Assembly (NCBI RefSeq): GCF_016107395.1
Contig: NZ_JAAIKO010000037.1
Location: forward strand, 23,555 to 87,554
Reading direction: 5' to 3'
Origin: Streptomyces fildesensis
GTDB taxonomy: Bacteria; Actinomycetota; Actinomycetes; Streptomycetales; Streptomycetaceae
DNA length: 64,000 bases
The notes beneath the pieces were generated by a model. The model was not told the DNA's origin. It was given only the letters and a program-made list of their open reading frames with translations, and made no database searches. Positions 43,311 through 52,528 of this stretch are shown here, piece by piece (position 1 is the stretch's first letter; each line of letters starts with the position of its first letter). A program made the position numbers and the translations under genes.

Positions 43311-44471
43311 ATGACGAGCATCGGTGGTGCCGAGATGGTCGACTGGAATCTCGCAGTGGCGACCGCACAGCGGTTGATGCGGCCGGGACCTGAGGTCAGC
43401 GGGGACGAGGCGCGGGCGATCGTGGCCGAGTTGCGCAAGCACGCGCGCTCCTCGGAGGAGCACGTGCGCCGGTTCACCCGCATGTACGGGGACGCCGAGG
43501 CGCAGACGAACGGCACGCCCGTGCTGATCGTGGACCGGGTCGGCTGGGTGAAGGCGAACGTCGCCGGTTTCCGGGAGATCCTCAAGCCGCTGCTGGGCAA
43601 GATGCAGGACCGCCGCCCCGGCGGCATCGGCGGGATGGCGCTGGGCACGGTCGGCGGCAAGGTCACCGGCGTCGAGGTCGGGATGCTGCTGTCGTTCCTG
43701 GCGTCCCGGGTGCTCGGCCAGTACGAGACGTTCGCCCCGGCCACCCGCGAGCTGCCGGCCGGCCCCGTCGTCCCCGGCCCGGGAGAGCCCCGCGCGGGCC
43801 GGCTGCTGCTCGTCGCTCCGAACATCGTCCACGTCGAGCGGGAACTCGACGTGGATCCGCACGACTTCCGGCTGTGGGTGTGCCTGCACGAGGAGACGCA
43901 CCGCACGCAGTTCACCGCCGTGCCGTGGCTGCGCGACCACATCGAGGGCGAGATCCAGTCATTCCTCGGCGAGACCGAGATGGACGCCTCCACCGTCATC
44001 GACCGCTTCAGGGAGGCCGCCCAGTCCTTCGCCGCCGGCGGCGGCGCGAAGGAGGAGGACGAGGCCGACGAGGGCCGCAGCCTCGTCGATCTCGTCCAGA
44101 CCCCCGCCCAGCGGGAGATCCTCGCGCGGCTGACCGCCGTCATGTCGCTGCTCGAGGGCCACGCGGACTACGTGATGGACGGCGTCGGCCCCGATGTCGT
44201 GGCGTCCGTCGCGGAGATCCGGGAGAAGTTCCAGCAGCGCCGCGCCAGCGGCGCGGGCCGGATGGACCAGGTGCTGCGCAAGGTGCTGGGGCTGGACGCG
44301 AAGCTGCGTCAGTACAAGGACGGCGAGCGTTTCGTGCGCGCCGTCGTGGACGAAGTGGGCATGGACGGCTTCAACCGCGTCTGGACGTCGCCGAACACGC
44401 TCCCGACGAAGTCGGAGATCGCCAAACCGGCGGAATGGGTCGCAAGGGTGCACCGCCGTAGCGATTCGTGA
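43311..44471 (+). CDS. Zinc-dependent metalloprotease, DUF2342 family
   Basis: 386 residues from ATG. The zincin motif HEETH is in 'VCLHEETHRTQF' (about 193-204), with a further conserved 'EGHADYVMDGVGP' near 290 that can supply the third ligand. These proteins are called F420-biosynthesis-associated or DUF2342 metalloproteases and lie beside tilS-hpt-ftsH in many actinobacteria. The substrate is unknown. No signal peptide is visible, so it is cytoplasmic. It precedes tilS by 144 bp on the same strand. Confidence 0.92.
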   Translation: MTSIGGAEMVDWNLAVATAQRLMRPGPEVSGDEARAIVAELRKHARSSEEHVRRFTRMYGDAEAQTNGTPVLIVDRVGWVKANVAGFREILKPLLGKMQDRRPGGIGGMALGTVGGKVTGVEVGMLLSFLASRVLGQYETFAPATRELPAGPVVPGPGEPRAGRLLLVAPNIVHVERELDVDPHDFRLWVCLHEETHRTQFTAVPWLRDHIEGEIQSFLGETEMDASTVIDRFREAAQSFAAGGGAKEEDEADEGRSLVDLVQTPAQREILARLTAVMSLLEGHADYVMDGVGPDVVASVAEIREKFQQRRASGAGRMDQVLRKVLGLDAKLRQYKDGERFVRAVVDEVGMDGFNRVWTSPNTLPTKSEIAKPAEWVARVHRRSDS

Positions 44472-44615
44472 CCACCCAACGCCTCCCGGTTCACCCGTCC
44501 GAGGGACCGTAAGCGCAGGGTAAGGCGTGCGATGCTCGGGTACTGCCCCAGCTTCTGTCACCATCTAGCTACTTTGCGTTATCACCCTCACAGCCTCCAT
44601 AGGAGGGAACCGGAC

Positions 44616-45611
44616 ATGGGTCCCCACCCCACGGTCGCCGCGATACGCCTGGCGGTCCGCCGCGTACTTCACGACGTCCTCATCGCCACCCCCGCCCCCA
44701 ACCCCCTCGTCCTCGCCGCCTGCAGCGGCGGCGCCGACTCCATGGCGCTCGCCGCGGCCCTCGCGTTCGAGGCCCCCAAGCTCGGCGTGCGCGCCGGGGC
44801 CGTCACCGTCGACCACGGGCTGCAGCCCGGCTCGACCGGCCGGGCCCTCGAAGTCGCCGCGCGCCTGCGCGGCCTCGGGCTCGACCCCGTGGACGCCGTC
44901 GGTGTCACCGTCGGCCGCCAGGGCGGACCCGAAGCCGCCGCCCGTGACGCCCGCTACGGCGCGCTGGACGCCACCGCCGACGCCCGCGGCGCCGCCGCCG
45001 TCCTGCTCGGCCACACCCGGGACGACCAGGCGGAAACGGTGCTGCTCGGCCTCGCCCGCGGCTCCGGCACCCGCTCGCTGTCCGGGATGGCCGCCGTATC
45101 GGGCGCCGGCGGCCGCTACCGCCGCCCGTTCCTGCTGCTCGACCGCGACACCGTCCGCAAGGGCTGCCTGGCCCAGGGCATCGACGTGTGGGAGGACCCG
45201 CACAACCACGACCCGGCGTACACCCGCTCCCGGGTCCGCCACGAGGCGCTGCCGGTGCTGGAGAAGTCCCTCGGCAAGGGCGTCATCGAGGCACTGGCCC
45301 GCACCGCCCAGCTCTCCCGTGACGACGCGGACGCCCTGGACCAGTGGGCGGCCACCGCAGAACGTGATGTTGCCGACGGCGACGGCACCCTGGACGCGGA
45401 CCGGCTGTACGTCCTGCCGACCGCCGTCCGCCGCCGGATCCTGCGCCGCGCGGTCATCGCGGCCGGTTCCCCGCCCGGATTCCTGTTCGCCCGCCATATC
45501 GAGGAGGTCGACCGGCTGGTCACCGACTGGCGCGGGCAGAAAGGTCTCAACCTGCCGGGCGGCGTCGAGGCCCGTCGGCGCAATGGCAGACTGTTCTTCT
45601 CACCGTCGTAG
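44616..45611 (+). CDS. tilS: tRNA(Ile)-lysidine synthase
   Basis: 331 residues from ATG at 44616, with a strong AGGAGGGAA at 44601-44609. The PP-loop motif 'SGGADS' is at 37-42. 'GHTRDDQAETVLLGLARGSG' and 'RPFL' follow as in TilS. The enzyme attaches lysine to C34 of tRNA(Ile) CAU so that it reads AUA. It is the short actinobacterial form lacking part of the C-terminal tRNA-binding domains. It is 20 bp upstream of hpt in the conserved tilS-hpt-ftsH order. Confidence 0.95.
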   Translation: MGPHPTVAAIRLAVRRVLHDVLIATPAPNPLVLAACSGGADSMALAAALAFEAPKLGVRAGAVTVDHGLQPGSTGRALEVAARLRGLGLDPVDAVGVTVGRQGGPEAAARDARYGALDATADARGAAAVLLGHTRDDQAETVLLGLARGSGTRSLSGMAAVSGAGGRYRRPFLLLDRDTVRKGCLAQGIDVWEDPHNHDPAYTRSRVRHEALPVLEKSLGKGVIEALARTAQLSRDDADALDQWAATAERDVADGDGTLDADRLYVLPTAVRRRILRRAVIAAGSPPGFLFARHIEEVDRLVTDWRGQKGLNLPGGVEARRRNGRLFFSPS

Positions 45612-45631
45612 ACCTTGAGGAACCAAAACAG

Positions 45632-46186
45632 GTGAACGAGAACGACATGGGCACCGATCTCGAAAAGGTGCTCATCACCAAGGAAGAGATCGACGCCAAG
45701 CTGATCGAGCTTGCCGCGAAGATCGACAAGGACTACGCCGGGAAGGACCTGCTGATCGTCGGCGTGCTCAAGGGCGCGGTGATGGTCATGGCGGACCTGG
45801 CACGCGCGCTGTCCACCAACGTGACGATGGACTGGATGGCGGTGTCCTCCTACGGCGCCGGCACGAAGTCCTCGGGCGTCGTCCGCATCCTCAAGGACCT
45901 CGACACCGACATCGCCGGCCGCGACGTGCTGATCGTCGAGGACATCATCGACTCCGGTCTGACGCTGTCCTGGCTGATCAGCAACCTCGGCTCGCGCGGC
46001 CCGGCCTCCCTGGAGGTCTGCACGCTGCTGCGCAAGCCGGAGGCGGCCAAGGTCGAGATCGATGTGAAGTACACCGGCTTCGACATTCCCAATGAATTCG
46101 TCGTCGGTTACGGACTCGATTTCAACGAGAAGTACCGCAATCTCCCATTTGTCGGAACACTCGCCCCGCACGTATACGGCGGCTGA
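45632..46186 (+). CDS. hpt: Hypoxanthine phosphoribosyltransferase
   Basis: 184 residues from GTG at 45632 (ATG at 45647 is possible), with TTGAGGAA upstream. The PRPP-binding loop 'VLIVEDIIDSGLTL' and the early 'VGVLKGAVM' loop are intact, and the C-terminal 'EFVVGYGLDFNEKYRNLPFVGTL' is typical of Hpt. It salvages hypoxanthine and guanine to IMP and GMP. The location between tilS and ftsH is the widely conserved arrangement. Confidence 0.96.
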   Translation: MNENDMGTDLEKVLITKEEIDAKLIELAAKIDKDYAGKDLLIVGVLKGAVMVMADLARALSTNVTMDWMAVSSYGAGTKSSGVVRILKDLDTDIAGRDVLIVEDIIDSGLTLSWLISNLGSRGPASLEVCTLLRKPEAAKVEIDVKYTGFDIPNEFVVGYGLDFNEKYRNLPFVGTLAPHVYGG

Positions 46187-46394
46187 CGCCCGATTCGTCC
46201 GAAGATGTCCCCGTTCGGCGCAGCCCGTGCCGACAACGGGGAACCCCGCACCGTTTCCCGCCGTTGGAGCAGGGGAAGCCGGGATTGTTAACGGTTGGCG
46301 GCCGCCTCGGTGGACAATGCTGAGGTACCGTCCGAAGGTCGGGTCATACACCGGATGTGCGCGCGGCCATCGAGCCGCGCTGCCTCACTGTGGC

Positions 46395-46425
46395 AGGAGG
46401 GACGGGGCGTCCGCGCCCCGCATGG
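46395..46425 (+). promoter_or_regulatory. ftsH ribosome-binding site with hairpin spacer
   Basis: AGGAGG at 46395-46400 is 25 nt from the ATG at 46426, too far for normal use. Between them GGGGCG-tccg-CGCCCC (46404-46419) is a perfect 6-bp stem with a tetraloop. Folding it out leaves an effective spacing of 9 nt. No other start codon sits at a normal distance from the AGGAGG. Confidence 0.6.
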
Positions 46426-48501
46426 ATGGACGTCAAGCGCTATTTCCGTGGGCCAGTCATGTGGATCGTGCTGGCTGTCATCGCCGTGGTCGTCCTCATG
46501 CAGGTCGTCGGCTCCTCCGGCGGCTACAAGACGGTGGACACCGGCCAGGTCGTGCAAGCGATCCACAGCAAGGACAACATTCTCAAGTCGGCGGAGATCA
46601 CCACCGGCGACGAGCAGATGATCAAGGTCGAGCTCGTCGACGGTGCCAAGGTCGGCGGTAAGGACCTGGGCACCAAGCTCAAGGCGAGCTACGTCAGCGC
46701 CGACCAGAGCACCGCCATCGCGGCTGATCTCCAGAAGAAGGTCGACGGCACGGCGGACGCGGGCGGCACGCTGCCCGACGGTTACACCGTCTCGCCGTCC
46801 AAGCAGAACGCGTTCGTCAGCATTCTGCTGTCACTGCTGCCGTTCGTGCTGATCGTGGTGGTCTTCCTCTTCCTGATGAACCAGATGCAGGGCGGCGGAT
46901 CCCGCGTCATGCAGTTCGGGAAGTCCAAGGCCAAGCTGATCACCAAGGACACCCCCAAGACCACGTTCGCGGATGTGGCCGGGGCGGACGAGGCGGTCGA
47001 GGAACTCCACGAGATCAAGGAGTTCCTGCAGGAGCCGGCGAAGTTCCAGGCCGTCGGCGCCAAGATCCCCAAGGGCGTGCTGCTCTACGGGCCGCCCGGT
47101 ACCGGTAAGACCCTGCTGGCCCGTGCTGTCGCGGGTGAGGCGGGCGTGCCGTTCTACTCGATCTCGGGCTCCGACTTCGTCGAGATGTTCGTGGGTGTCG
47201 GCGCCTCGCGTGTCCGTGACCTGTTCGAGCAGGCCAAGGCGAACGCTCCGGCGATCGTCTTCGTCGACGAGATCGACGCCGTCGGCCGGCACCGCGGTGC
47301 CGGTATGGGCGGCGGTCACGACGAGCGCGAGCAGACGCTCAACCAGCTGCTCGTCGAGATGGACGGCTTCGACGTGAAGGGCGGCGTCATCCTGATCGCC
47401 GCCACGAACCGGCCGGACATCCTGGACCCGGCGCTGCTGCGCCCGGGCCGCTTCGACCGGCAGATCGCCGTGGACCGCCCCGACCTCATGGGCCGGCTGG
47501 AGATCCTCAACGTCCACGCCAAGGGCAAGCCGGTCGCTCCGAACGTCGACCTCCGGGCCGTCGCTCGCCGCACCCCCGGTTTCACCGGCGCGGACCTGGC
47601 GAACGTGCTCAACGAGGCCGCGCTCCTGACGGCCCGCGGGGATCGCAAGCTGCTCGACAACGAGACCCTCGACGAGGCGATCGACCGGGTCGTGGCCGGA
47701 CCGCAGAAGCGGACCCGGATCATGTCCGAGAAGGAGAAGAAGATCACCGCGTACCACGAGGGCGGACACGCCCTGGTCGCGGCGGCTTCTCCGAACAGCG
47801 ACCCGGTGCACAAGATCACGATCCTCTCCCGCGGCCGGGCCCTCGGTTACACGATGGTCCTGCCGGACGAGGACAAGTACTCGACGACGCGCAACGAGAT
47901 GCTCGACCAGCTCGCCTACATGATGGGCGGCCGGGCGGCGGAGGAACTGGTCTTCCACGACCCGACCACCGGCGCCTCGAACGACATCGAGAAGGCGACC
48001 GCGACGGCGCGCGCGATGGTCACCCAGTACGGGATGACCGAGCGGCTCGGCGCGATCAAGTTCGGCTCGGACAACGCGGAGCCGTTCCTGGGCCGTGACA
48101 TGGGTCACCAGCGCGACTACTCGGAAGAGGTCGCCGGGCTGGTCGACGAAGAGGTCAAGAAGCTCATCGAGACCGCGCACAACGAGGCGTGGGAGATCCT
48201 GGTCGAGAACCGCGACGTTCTCGACAACCTCGTTCTGGCGCTCCTGGAGAGGGAGACGCTGAACAAGGAGGAGATCGCCGAGATCTTCAAGGCCATCGTC
48301 AGGCGCCCGCCGCGTCCGGCGTGGACCGGGTCCTCGCGGCGTACGCCGTCGACCCGCCCGCCGGTGCTCTCGCCGAAGGAGCTGGCGCTCACCAACGGCA
48401 GCCAGTCCGCCAACGGCAGCAGCACCGCCACCCCGGCCATCGAGAAGGCCACCGAGACGGTGGAGCTTCCCGAGGACTCGGGCAGCGGTACCGACAGCTG
48501 A
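46426..48501 (+). CDS. ftsH: ATP-dependent zinc metalloprotease FtsH
   Basis: 691 residues from ATG at 46426 ('MDVKRYFRGPVMW'). Two membrane helices (about 11-28 and 131-151) flank the extracytoplasmic domain. The AAA module has Walker A at 222-229 (GPPGTGKT), Walker B at 277-284 and arginine fingers at 339-342. The zinc site is HEGGH at 444-448. A Ser/Thr/Asn/Pro-rich C-terminal tail follows. It degrades unassembled membrane proteins and short-lived regulators. Upstream frame extension is open but unsupported. A strong terminator follows. Confidence 0.97.
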   Translation: MDVKRYFRGPVMWIVLAVIAVVVLMQVVGSSGGYKTVDTGQVVQAIHSKDNILKSAEITTGDEQMIKVELVDGAKVGGKDLGTKLKASYVSADQSTAIAADLQKKVDGTADAGGTLPDGYTVSPSKQNAFVSILLSLLPFVLIVVVFLFLMNQMQGGGSRVMQFGKSKAKLITKDTPKTTFADVAGADEAVEELHEIKEFLQEPAKFQAVGAKIPKGVLLYGPPGTGKTLLARAVAGEAGVPFYSISGSDFVEMFVGVGASRVRDLFEQAKANAPAIVFVDEIDAVGRHRGAGMGGGHDEREQTLNQLLVEMDGFDVKGGVILIAATNRPDILDPALLRPGRFDRQIAVDRPDLMGRLEILNVHAKGKPVAPNVDLRAVARRTPGFTGADLANVLNEAALLTARGDRKLLDNETLDEAIDRVVAGPQKRTRIMSEKEKKITAYHEGGHALVAAASPNSDPVHKITILSRGRALGYTMVLPDEDKYSTTRNEMLDQLAYMMGGRAAEELVFHDPTTGASNDIEKATATARAMVTQYGMTERLGAIKFGSDNAEPFLGRDMGHQRDYSEEVAGLVDEEVKKLIETAHNEAWEILVENRDVLDNLVLALLERETLNKEEIAEIFKAIVRRPPRPAWTGSSRRTPSTRPPVLSPKELALTNGSQSANGSSTATPAIEKATETVELPEDSGSGTDS

Positions 48502-48554
48502 CCACCGGAAACCGGTCGGCGTCAGCCGGCCGGCGAAGGTGATCCCGGAATGCA

Positions 48555-48592
48555 GGCCGCGTCCCCAAGGTTTTAGCCTTGGGGGCGCGGCC
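48555..48592 (+). terminator. ftsH terminator
   Basis: ggccgcgtccccaagg (48555-48570) and ccttgggggcgcggcc (48577-48592) pair over 16 bp with one G-U pair and a 6-nt TTTTAG loop, followed by a T-rich ttccgcttttg. Confidence 0.92.
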
Positions 48593-48648
48593 TTCCGCTT
48601 TTGCCCGCACATCAGGTTCTGCAGGTCCGCACGAGGAACGAGGCACAG

Positions 48649-49254
48649 ATGACCGACCCGGTGACGCTGGATGGCGAGGGGGCCATCGGTGAGTTCGACG
48701 AGAAGCGCGCCGAGGCCGCTGTGCGCGAGCTCCTCATCGCGGTCGGCGAGGACCCGGACCGGGAGGGCCTGCGGGAGACACCGAGCCGGGTGGCCCGCGC
48801 CTACAAGGAGATATTCGCCGGCCTCTGGCAGGAGCCGGAGGACGTCCTGACCACGACGTTCGACCTCGGGCACGACGAGATGGTGCTGGTGAAGGACATC
48901 GAGGTGATGTCCAGCTGCGAGCACCACCTGGTGCCGTTCGTCGGGGTCGCGCACGTCGGCTACATCCCGGCCGCCAGCGGGAAGATCACCGGGCTGTCGA
49001 AGCTCGCCCGGCTGGTCGATGTGTTCGCCCGCCGCCCGCAGGTCCAGGAGCGGCTCACCACCCAGATCGCCGACTCGCTGATGCGCATCCTGGAGCCGCG
49101 CGGCGTGATCGTCGTCATCGAGTGCGAGCACATGTGCATGACGATGCGCGGGGTGCGCAAGCAGGGTGCGAAGACCATCACCTCGGCGGTGCGCGGCCAG
49201 CTGCGGGACTCGGCGACCCGCTCCGAGGCGATGAGCCTGATCATCGGCCGCTGA
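48649..49254 (+). CDS. folE: GTP cyclohydrolase I
   Basis: 201 residues from ATG at 48649, with ACGAGGCAC upstream. Zinc- and substrate-binding sequences 'SSCEHHLVPFVGVAHVGYIP' and 'ECEHMCMTMRGVRK' (Cys, His, Cys) are intact, as is 'GLSKLARLV'. It opens GTP to dihydroneopterin triphosphate, the first step of folate synthesis. It follows ftsH in the conserved order, and later folate genes begin at 52529. Confidence 0.97.
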   Translation: MTDPVTLDGEGAIGEFDEKRAEAAVRELLIAVGEDPDREGLRETPSRVARAYKEIFAGLWQEPEDVLTTTFDLGHDEMVLVKDIEVMSSCEHHLVPFVGVAHVGYIPAASGKITGLSKLARLVDVFARRPQVQERLTTQIADSLMRILEPRGVIVVIECEHMCMTMRGVRKQGAKTITSAVRGQLRDSATRSEAMSLIIGR

Positions 49255-49280
49255 GACCGGCTGCCGCGCTGGGCACGACG

Positions 49281-49320
49281 AAACCGGCCGGCCCCCTGAT
49301 GACAGGGGGCCGGCCGGTTT
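49281..49320. terminator. Bidirectional terminator after folE
   Basis: aaaccggccggccccctg (49281-49298) and its perfect 18-bp complement (49303-49320) surround an ATGA loop, with A- and T-tracts on the outer edges. It serves both folE and the convergent MprF-like gene. Confidence 0.95.
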
Positions 49321-49347
49321 CCGTGGTGACCAGTGGTCACGGAGCGA

Positions 49348-51228
49348 TCAGGCGACGATCTTGACCACCCGCTCCGGCTCCGAGCTGTTGGCATAGCCGG
49401 GCGCGCTGTGCGCGGCCCGCTTGGCCCGGCCCGGCAGGAACCGCTGGAGCGCGTCCGGCAGCGGCAGCGACAGAGTGACGAAGCCCTCCGCCTGCATGGC
49501 GGCGAAGCCGATCCGGGGGAGGTCCCGGGAGTTGCGGAACACCAGGAACCGCGGCACCCACTCCGGCTGGAACTTCGCGTTGAACTTGTACAGCGACTCG
49601 ATCTGGAACCAGCGTGACAGGAAGACCAGCAGTCCCCGCCAGCCGCGCAGCACCGGACCCGCCCCGATCCGCTCACCGCGGGCGAGCGCCGAGCGGAACA
49701 TCGCGAAGTTGAGCGAGACGTTCTCGACGCCCAGCTCCGGTGCGTGCTGCAGCGCCTCGACGATCAGCAGCTCGTTGAGCCCCGGGTCGGCGCTGCGGTC
49801 GCGCCGCATGAGCTCCAGCGACATGCCGTCCTTGCCCCAGGGGACGAAGTGCAGCACGGCCCGCAGGTCGCCCAGCGGCGACTCCACGCCGTCCTCCCGC
49901 TCCTTGTGGGCGGTGACGACCACGCAGTCGCCGTCCTCGACATCGCCGAACCGGCCGAGCGCCATGGAGAAGCCGCGCTCGGTGTCCGTGCCGCGCCAGG
50001 CGTCGGCGGCCAGCCGGACCTGCTCGCGCTCGGCGTCCGACAGCTCGCGGACCCGGCGCACCTTGCAGACGTAGCCGGACCGTTCGATGCGCTTCACCAT
50101 CTGCCGGACGTTGCGCATCGCGCGGCCCTGCATGGTGAAGGCGCTGGTGCGCACGATCGCCTCGTCGCCCAGCTCCAGCGCGTCCAGGCCCGTCTCGCGG
50201 GTCCAGACCTCGCCGCCGGTCTCGCTGCAGCCCATGACCGCCGGGATCCAGGCGTGCGCCCGGGCCAGTTCCATGAAGCGCTCGATGGCGCCCGGCCAGG
50301 CCTCGACGTCCCCGATGGGGTCGCCGCTGGCGAGCATCACCCCGGACACCACCCGGTAGCAGACGGCGGCCTTGCCGCTCGGTGAGAACACCACGCTCTT
50401 GTCGCGGCGCAGTGCGAAGTGGCCGAGGGAGTCGCGGGCGCCGTGCTTGGCCAGCAGCTCGCGCAGCTGGTCCTCGTCGGCACCGCTGAGCTCGGCGACC
50501 GGCCGTGCCGGACGCAGGATCAGATACGCGGTGGTGCCGGCGATCAGGAAGCCGAGCCCGCCGAGCGAGTAGGCCACGACGTCCGAGGCCCGGTCACTCG
50601 TATAGCTCACCGGGCCCTCGAAACCGAAAAGCCCGTACAGCACGTGCTGCAGTCGCTCGATCAGGCTGGGATCGCCCATCTCGACGCGGGGGTGGGCGCT
50701 GACGATCAGCAGCCCCAGCGCGAGCGCGACGACGCTGAGCAGCACGAAGTTGGCCGCGGCCCGCCAGCGGGTGCGCGGGTCCGACAGCGCGTTGAACTGC
50801 GCCCGGTGGACGATCAGGAGCGCGAGCAGTCCCAGCGAGACGATCGCGCCGACGCCCGAGTGCCGGTACACCAACTGGGTCGCGGCACCGGTCGGCAGCA
50901 GCAGCACCGCTGCCCACCAGGCGCGCACCTTCCCGCGTTTGAGGCCATGAGCCAGCATCAGCAGCAGGATGCCGGTGACGACCGACCCGGCCGCCGCGAG
51001 CGAACTCATGGTGCCGGGGAAGACCATCGCCATGTGGTGCATCCGGCCGTTGCGGAAACCGGGGAACACGCCGGAGACGACGTCGAGCAGCCCCACTACG
51101 GCCCCGGCGGTACCGACGACCGAGGGGACGGAGGAGGAGCGGAGGAACCGCGGACGCCGCGTGCCGGCGTTTGCGCGATCAGTAGACACGGGCACCTGCC
51201 CAGGGAACCCGGAAGCCGAGTTCTCCAT
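49348..51228 (-). CDS. MprF-like membrane protein with DUF2156/GNAT domain
   Basis: 626 residues from ATG at 51228. Five or six membrane helices (about 35-270) lead into a C-terminal DUF2156 acyltransferase-like domain (about 285-590) with 'VCYRVVSGVMLASGDPIGD' and 'NVRQMVKRIERSGY' as in aminoacyl-phosphatidylglycerol synthases. MprF proteins transfer Lys or Ala from tRNA to lipid and flip it, lowering surface charge. This one has fewer helices than full MprF. The aminoacyl donor and lipid are unknown. It diverges from the esterase gene and separates folE from folP. Confidence 0.85.
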   Translation of the reverse strand: MENSASGFPGQVPVSTDRANAGTRRPRFLRSSSVPSVVGTAGAVVGLLDVVSGVFPGFRNGRMHHMAMVFPGTMSSLAAAGSVVTGILLLMLAHGLKRGKVRAWWAAVLLLPTGAATQLVYRHSGVGAIVSLGLLALLIVHRAQFNALSDPRTRWRAAANFVLLSVVALALGLLIVSAHPRVEMGDPSLIERLQHVLYGLFGFEGPVSYTSDRASDVVAYSLGGLGFLIAGTTAYLILRPARPVAELSGADEDQLRELLAKHGARDSLGHFALRRDKSVVFSPSGKAAVCYRVVSGVMLASGDPIGDVEAWPGAIERFMELARAHAWIPAVMGCSETGGEVWTRETGLDALELGDEAIVRTSAFTMQGRAMRNVRQMVKRIERSGYVCKVRRVRELSDAEREQVRLAADAWRGTDTERGFSMALGRFGDVEDGDCVVVTAHKEREDGVESPLGDLRAVLHFVPWGKDGMSLELMRRDRSADPGLNELLIVEALQHAPELGVENVSLNFAMFRSALARGERIGAGPVLRGWRGLLVFLSRWFQIESLYKFNAKFQPEWVPRFLVFRNSRDLPRIGFAAMQAEGFVTLSLPLPDALQRFLPGRAKRAAHSAPGYANSSEPERVVKIVA

Positions 51229-51393
51229 CTACCTGTACAGACATGGGTCACCAAGCCCCAACATTGCGGGATATGTTCCGCAAACAGCTCTCGTAATGAA
51301 CAATTTGCGCCCTCTAGGACGCGAAGGAAGGCCCTTAGGTTCCGTCAGAAGGAGCCGGAACCGGGCCGCAGACAGGAAAGTACGTCACTCGAC

Positions 51394-52500
51394 ATGGGTC
51401 TCACCAGTAAGAAGGTTCTACTGCTGGCGGTCATAGCCGCGGTAGTGCTGTTCGTGGCCACCGTATGGCTCTGGCCGCGGCTGTCCAAGCGGAGTCTCCC
51501 GGTGGTGCTGGGGCGGGTCGGGATGATGCTCTTCACCCAGTTGTCGATGATCGCGGCGCTCGGGCTGGCCGCCAACTACTCGTTCGGCTTCTACGCCTCC
51601 TGGGCCGACCTGTTCGGACAGGAGTCCGAGCCGGGCGTCGTCGTCAACCACTCGGGAGCCGCGAACCAACTGCAGGTGGTCGGCCACAAGTACGTCAACG
51701 TGCCCGGGGGTTCGGTTCCGAAGGTCGGCGGCCAGATCCAGAAGGTGGTGTTCCAGGGCGGGGCGTCCGACATCACCACCCCGGCGTATGTCTATCTGCC
51801 CCCCGAGTACTTCCAGGACGCCAAGCGCAGGTTCCCGGCGTCCGTGATCCTCACCGGCTACCCGGGCACCGCCGAGGCGCTCTTCAAGAAGATGAAGTAC
51901 CCGTCGATCGCCCACCAGCAGGTGCTGGACGGCAAGGCCAAGCCGACCATACTGATCATGATGCGGCCGACGGTGGCCCCGCCGCGGGACACCGAGTGCA
52001 TGGACATCCCCGGCGGCCCCCAGACGGAGACCTTCTTCACCAAGGACCTGCGCGCCGCCGTGTCCGGTCACTTCCGGGTCGGCACCAACGCCCGGAACTG
52101 GGGAATCATGGGCGACTCCACCGGCGGCTACTGCGCCCTGAAGCTCACGATGCGGCACCCCGAGGCGTACTCGACCGCGGTCGGCCTGTCCGCCGACTAC
52201 AAGGCGCCGCGCGACCGCACGACCGGCGACCTGTTCGGCGGCGACAGGAAGCTCGAACTCCAGAACAACCTGGCGTGGCGGCTGAAGAACCTGCCGCACC
52301 CGCCGGTGAACCTCCTGGTGACCAGCAGCAAGAAGGGCGAGCCGAACTACAAGGAGACGCTGAAGCTGATCGGCGCCGCGAAGGCGCCGACGCACATGTC
52401 GTCGATCATCCTGGAGAGCGGCGGCCACAACTTCAACACCTGGGGCCGGGAGATCCCGCCCGCCCTGGAGTGGTTGAGCGGCCGGCTCAGCGACCAGTAG
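51394..52500 (+). CDS. Membrane-anchored esterase-type alpha/beta hydrolase
   Basis: 368 residues from ATG at 51394. Two N-terminal helices (about 7-25 and 38-62) anchor an extracytoplasmic esterase domain. The nucleophile elbow is 'GDSTGGYCALKL' (G-x-S-x-G, Ser near 250). A catalytic His is in 'ESGGHNFNTWG' near the C terminus, and an Asp candidate lies between. It resembles the mycolyltransferase/esterase D fold (PF00756). The substrate is unknown. It is divergent from the MprF-like gene and ends 28 bp before folP. Confidence 0.87.
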   Translation: MGLTSKKVLLLAVIAAVVLFVATVWLWPRLSKRSLPVVLGRVGMMLFTQLSMIAALGLAANYSFGFYASWADLFGQESEPGVVVNHSGAANQLQVVGHKYVNVPGGSVPKVGGQIQKVVFQGGASDITTPAYVYLPPEYFQDAKRRFPASVILTGYPGTAEALFKKMKYPSIAHQQVLDGKAKPTILIMMRPTVAPPRDTECMDIPGGPQTETFFTKDLRAAVSGHFRVGTNARNWGIMGDSTGGYCALKLTMRHPEAYSTAVGLSADYKAPRDRTTGDLFGGDRKLELQNNLAWRLKNLPHPPVNLLVTSSKKGEPNYKETLKLIGAAKAPTHMSSIILESGGHNFNTWGREIPPALEWLSGRLSDQ

Positions 52501-52528
52501 TCGACCGGCCAGCGCCTACGCTTGGCGT

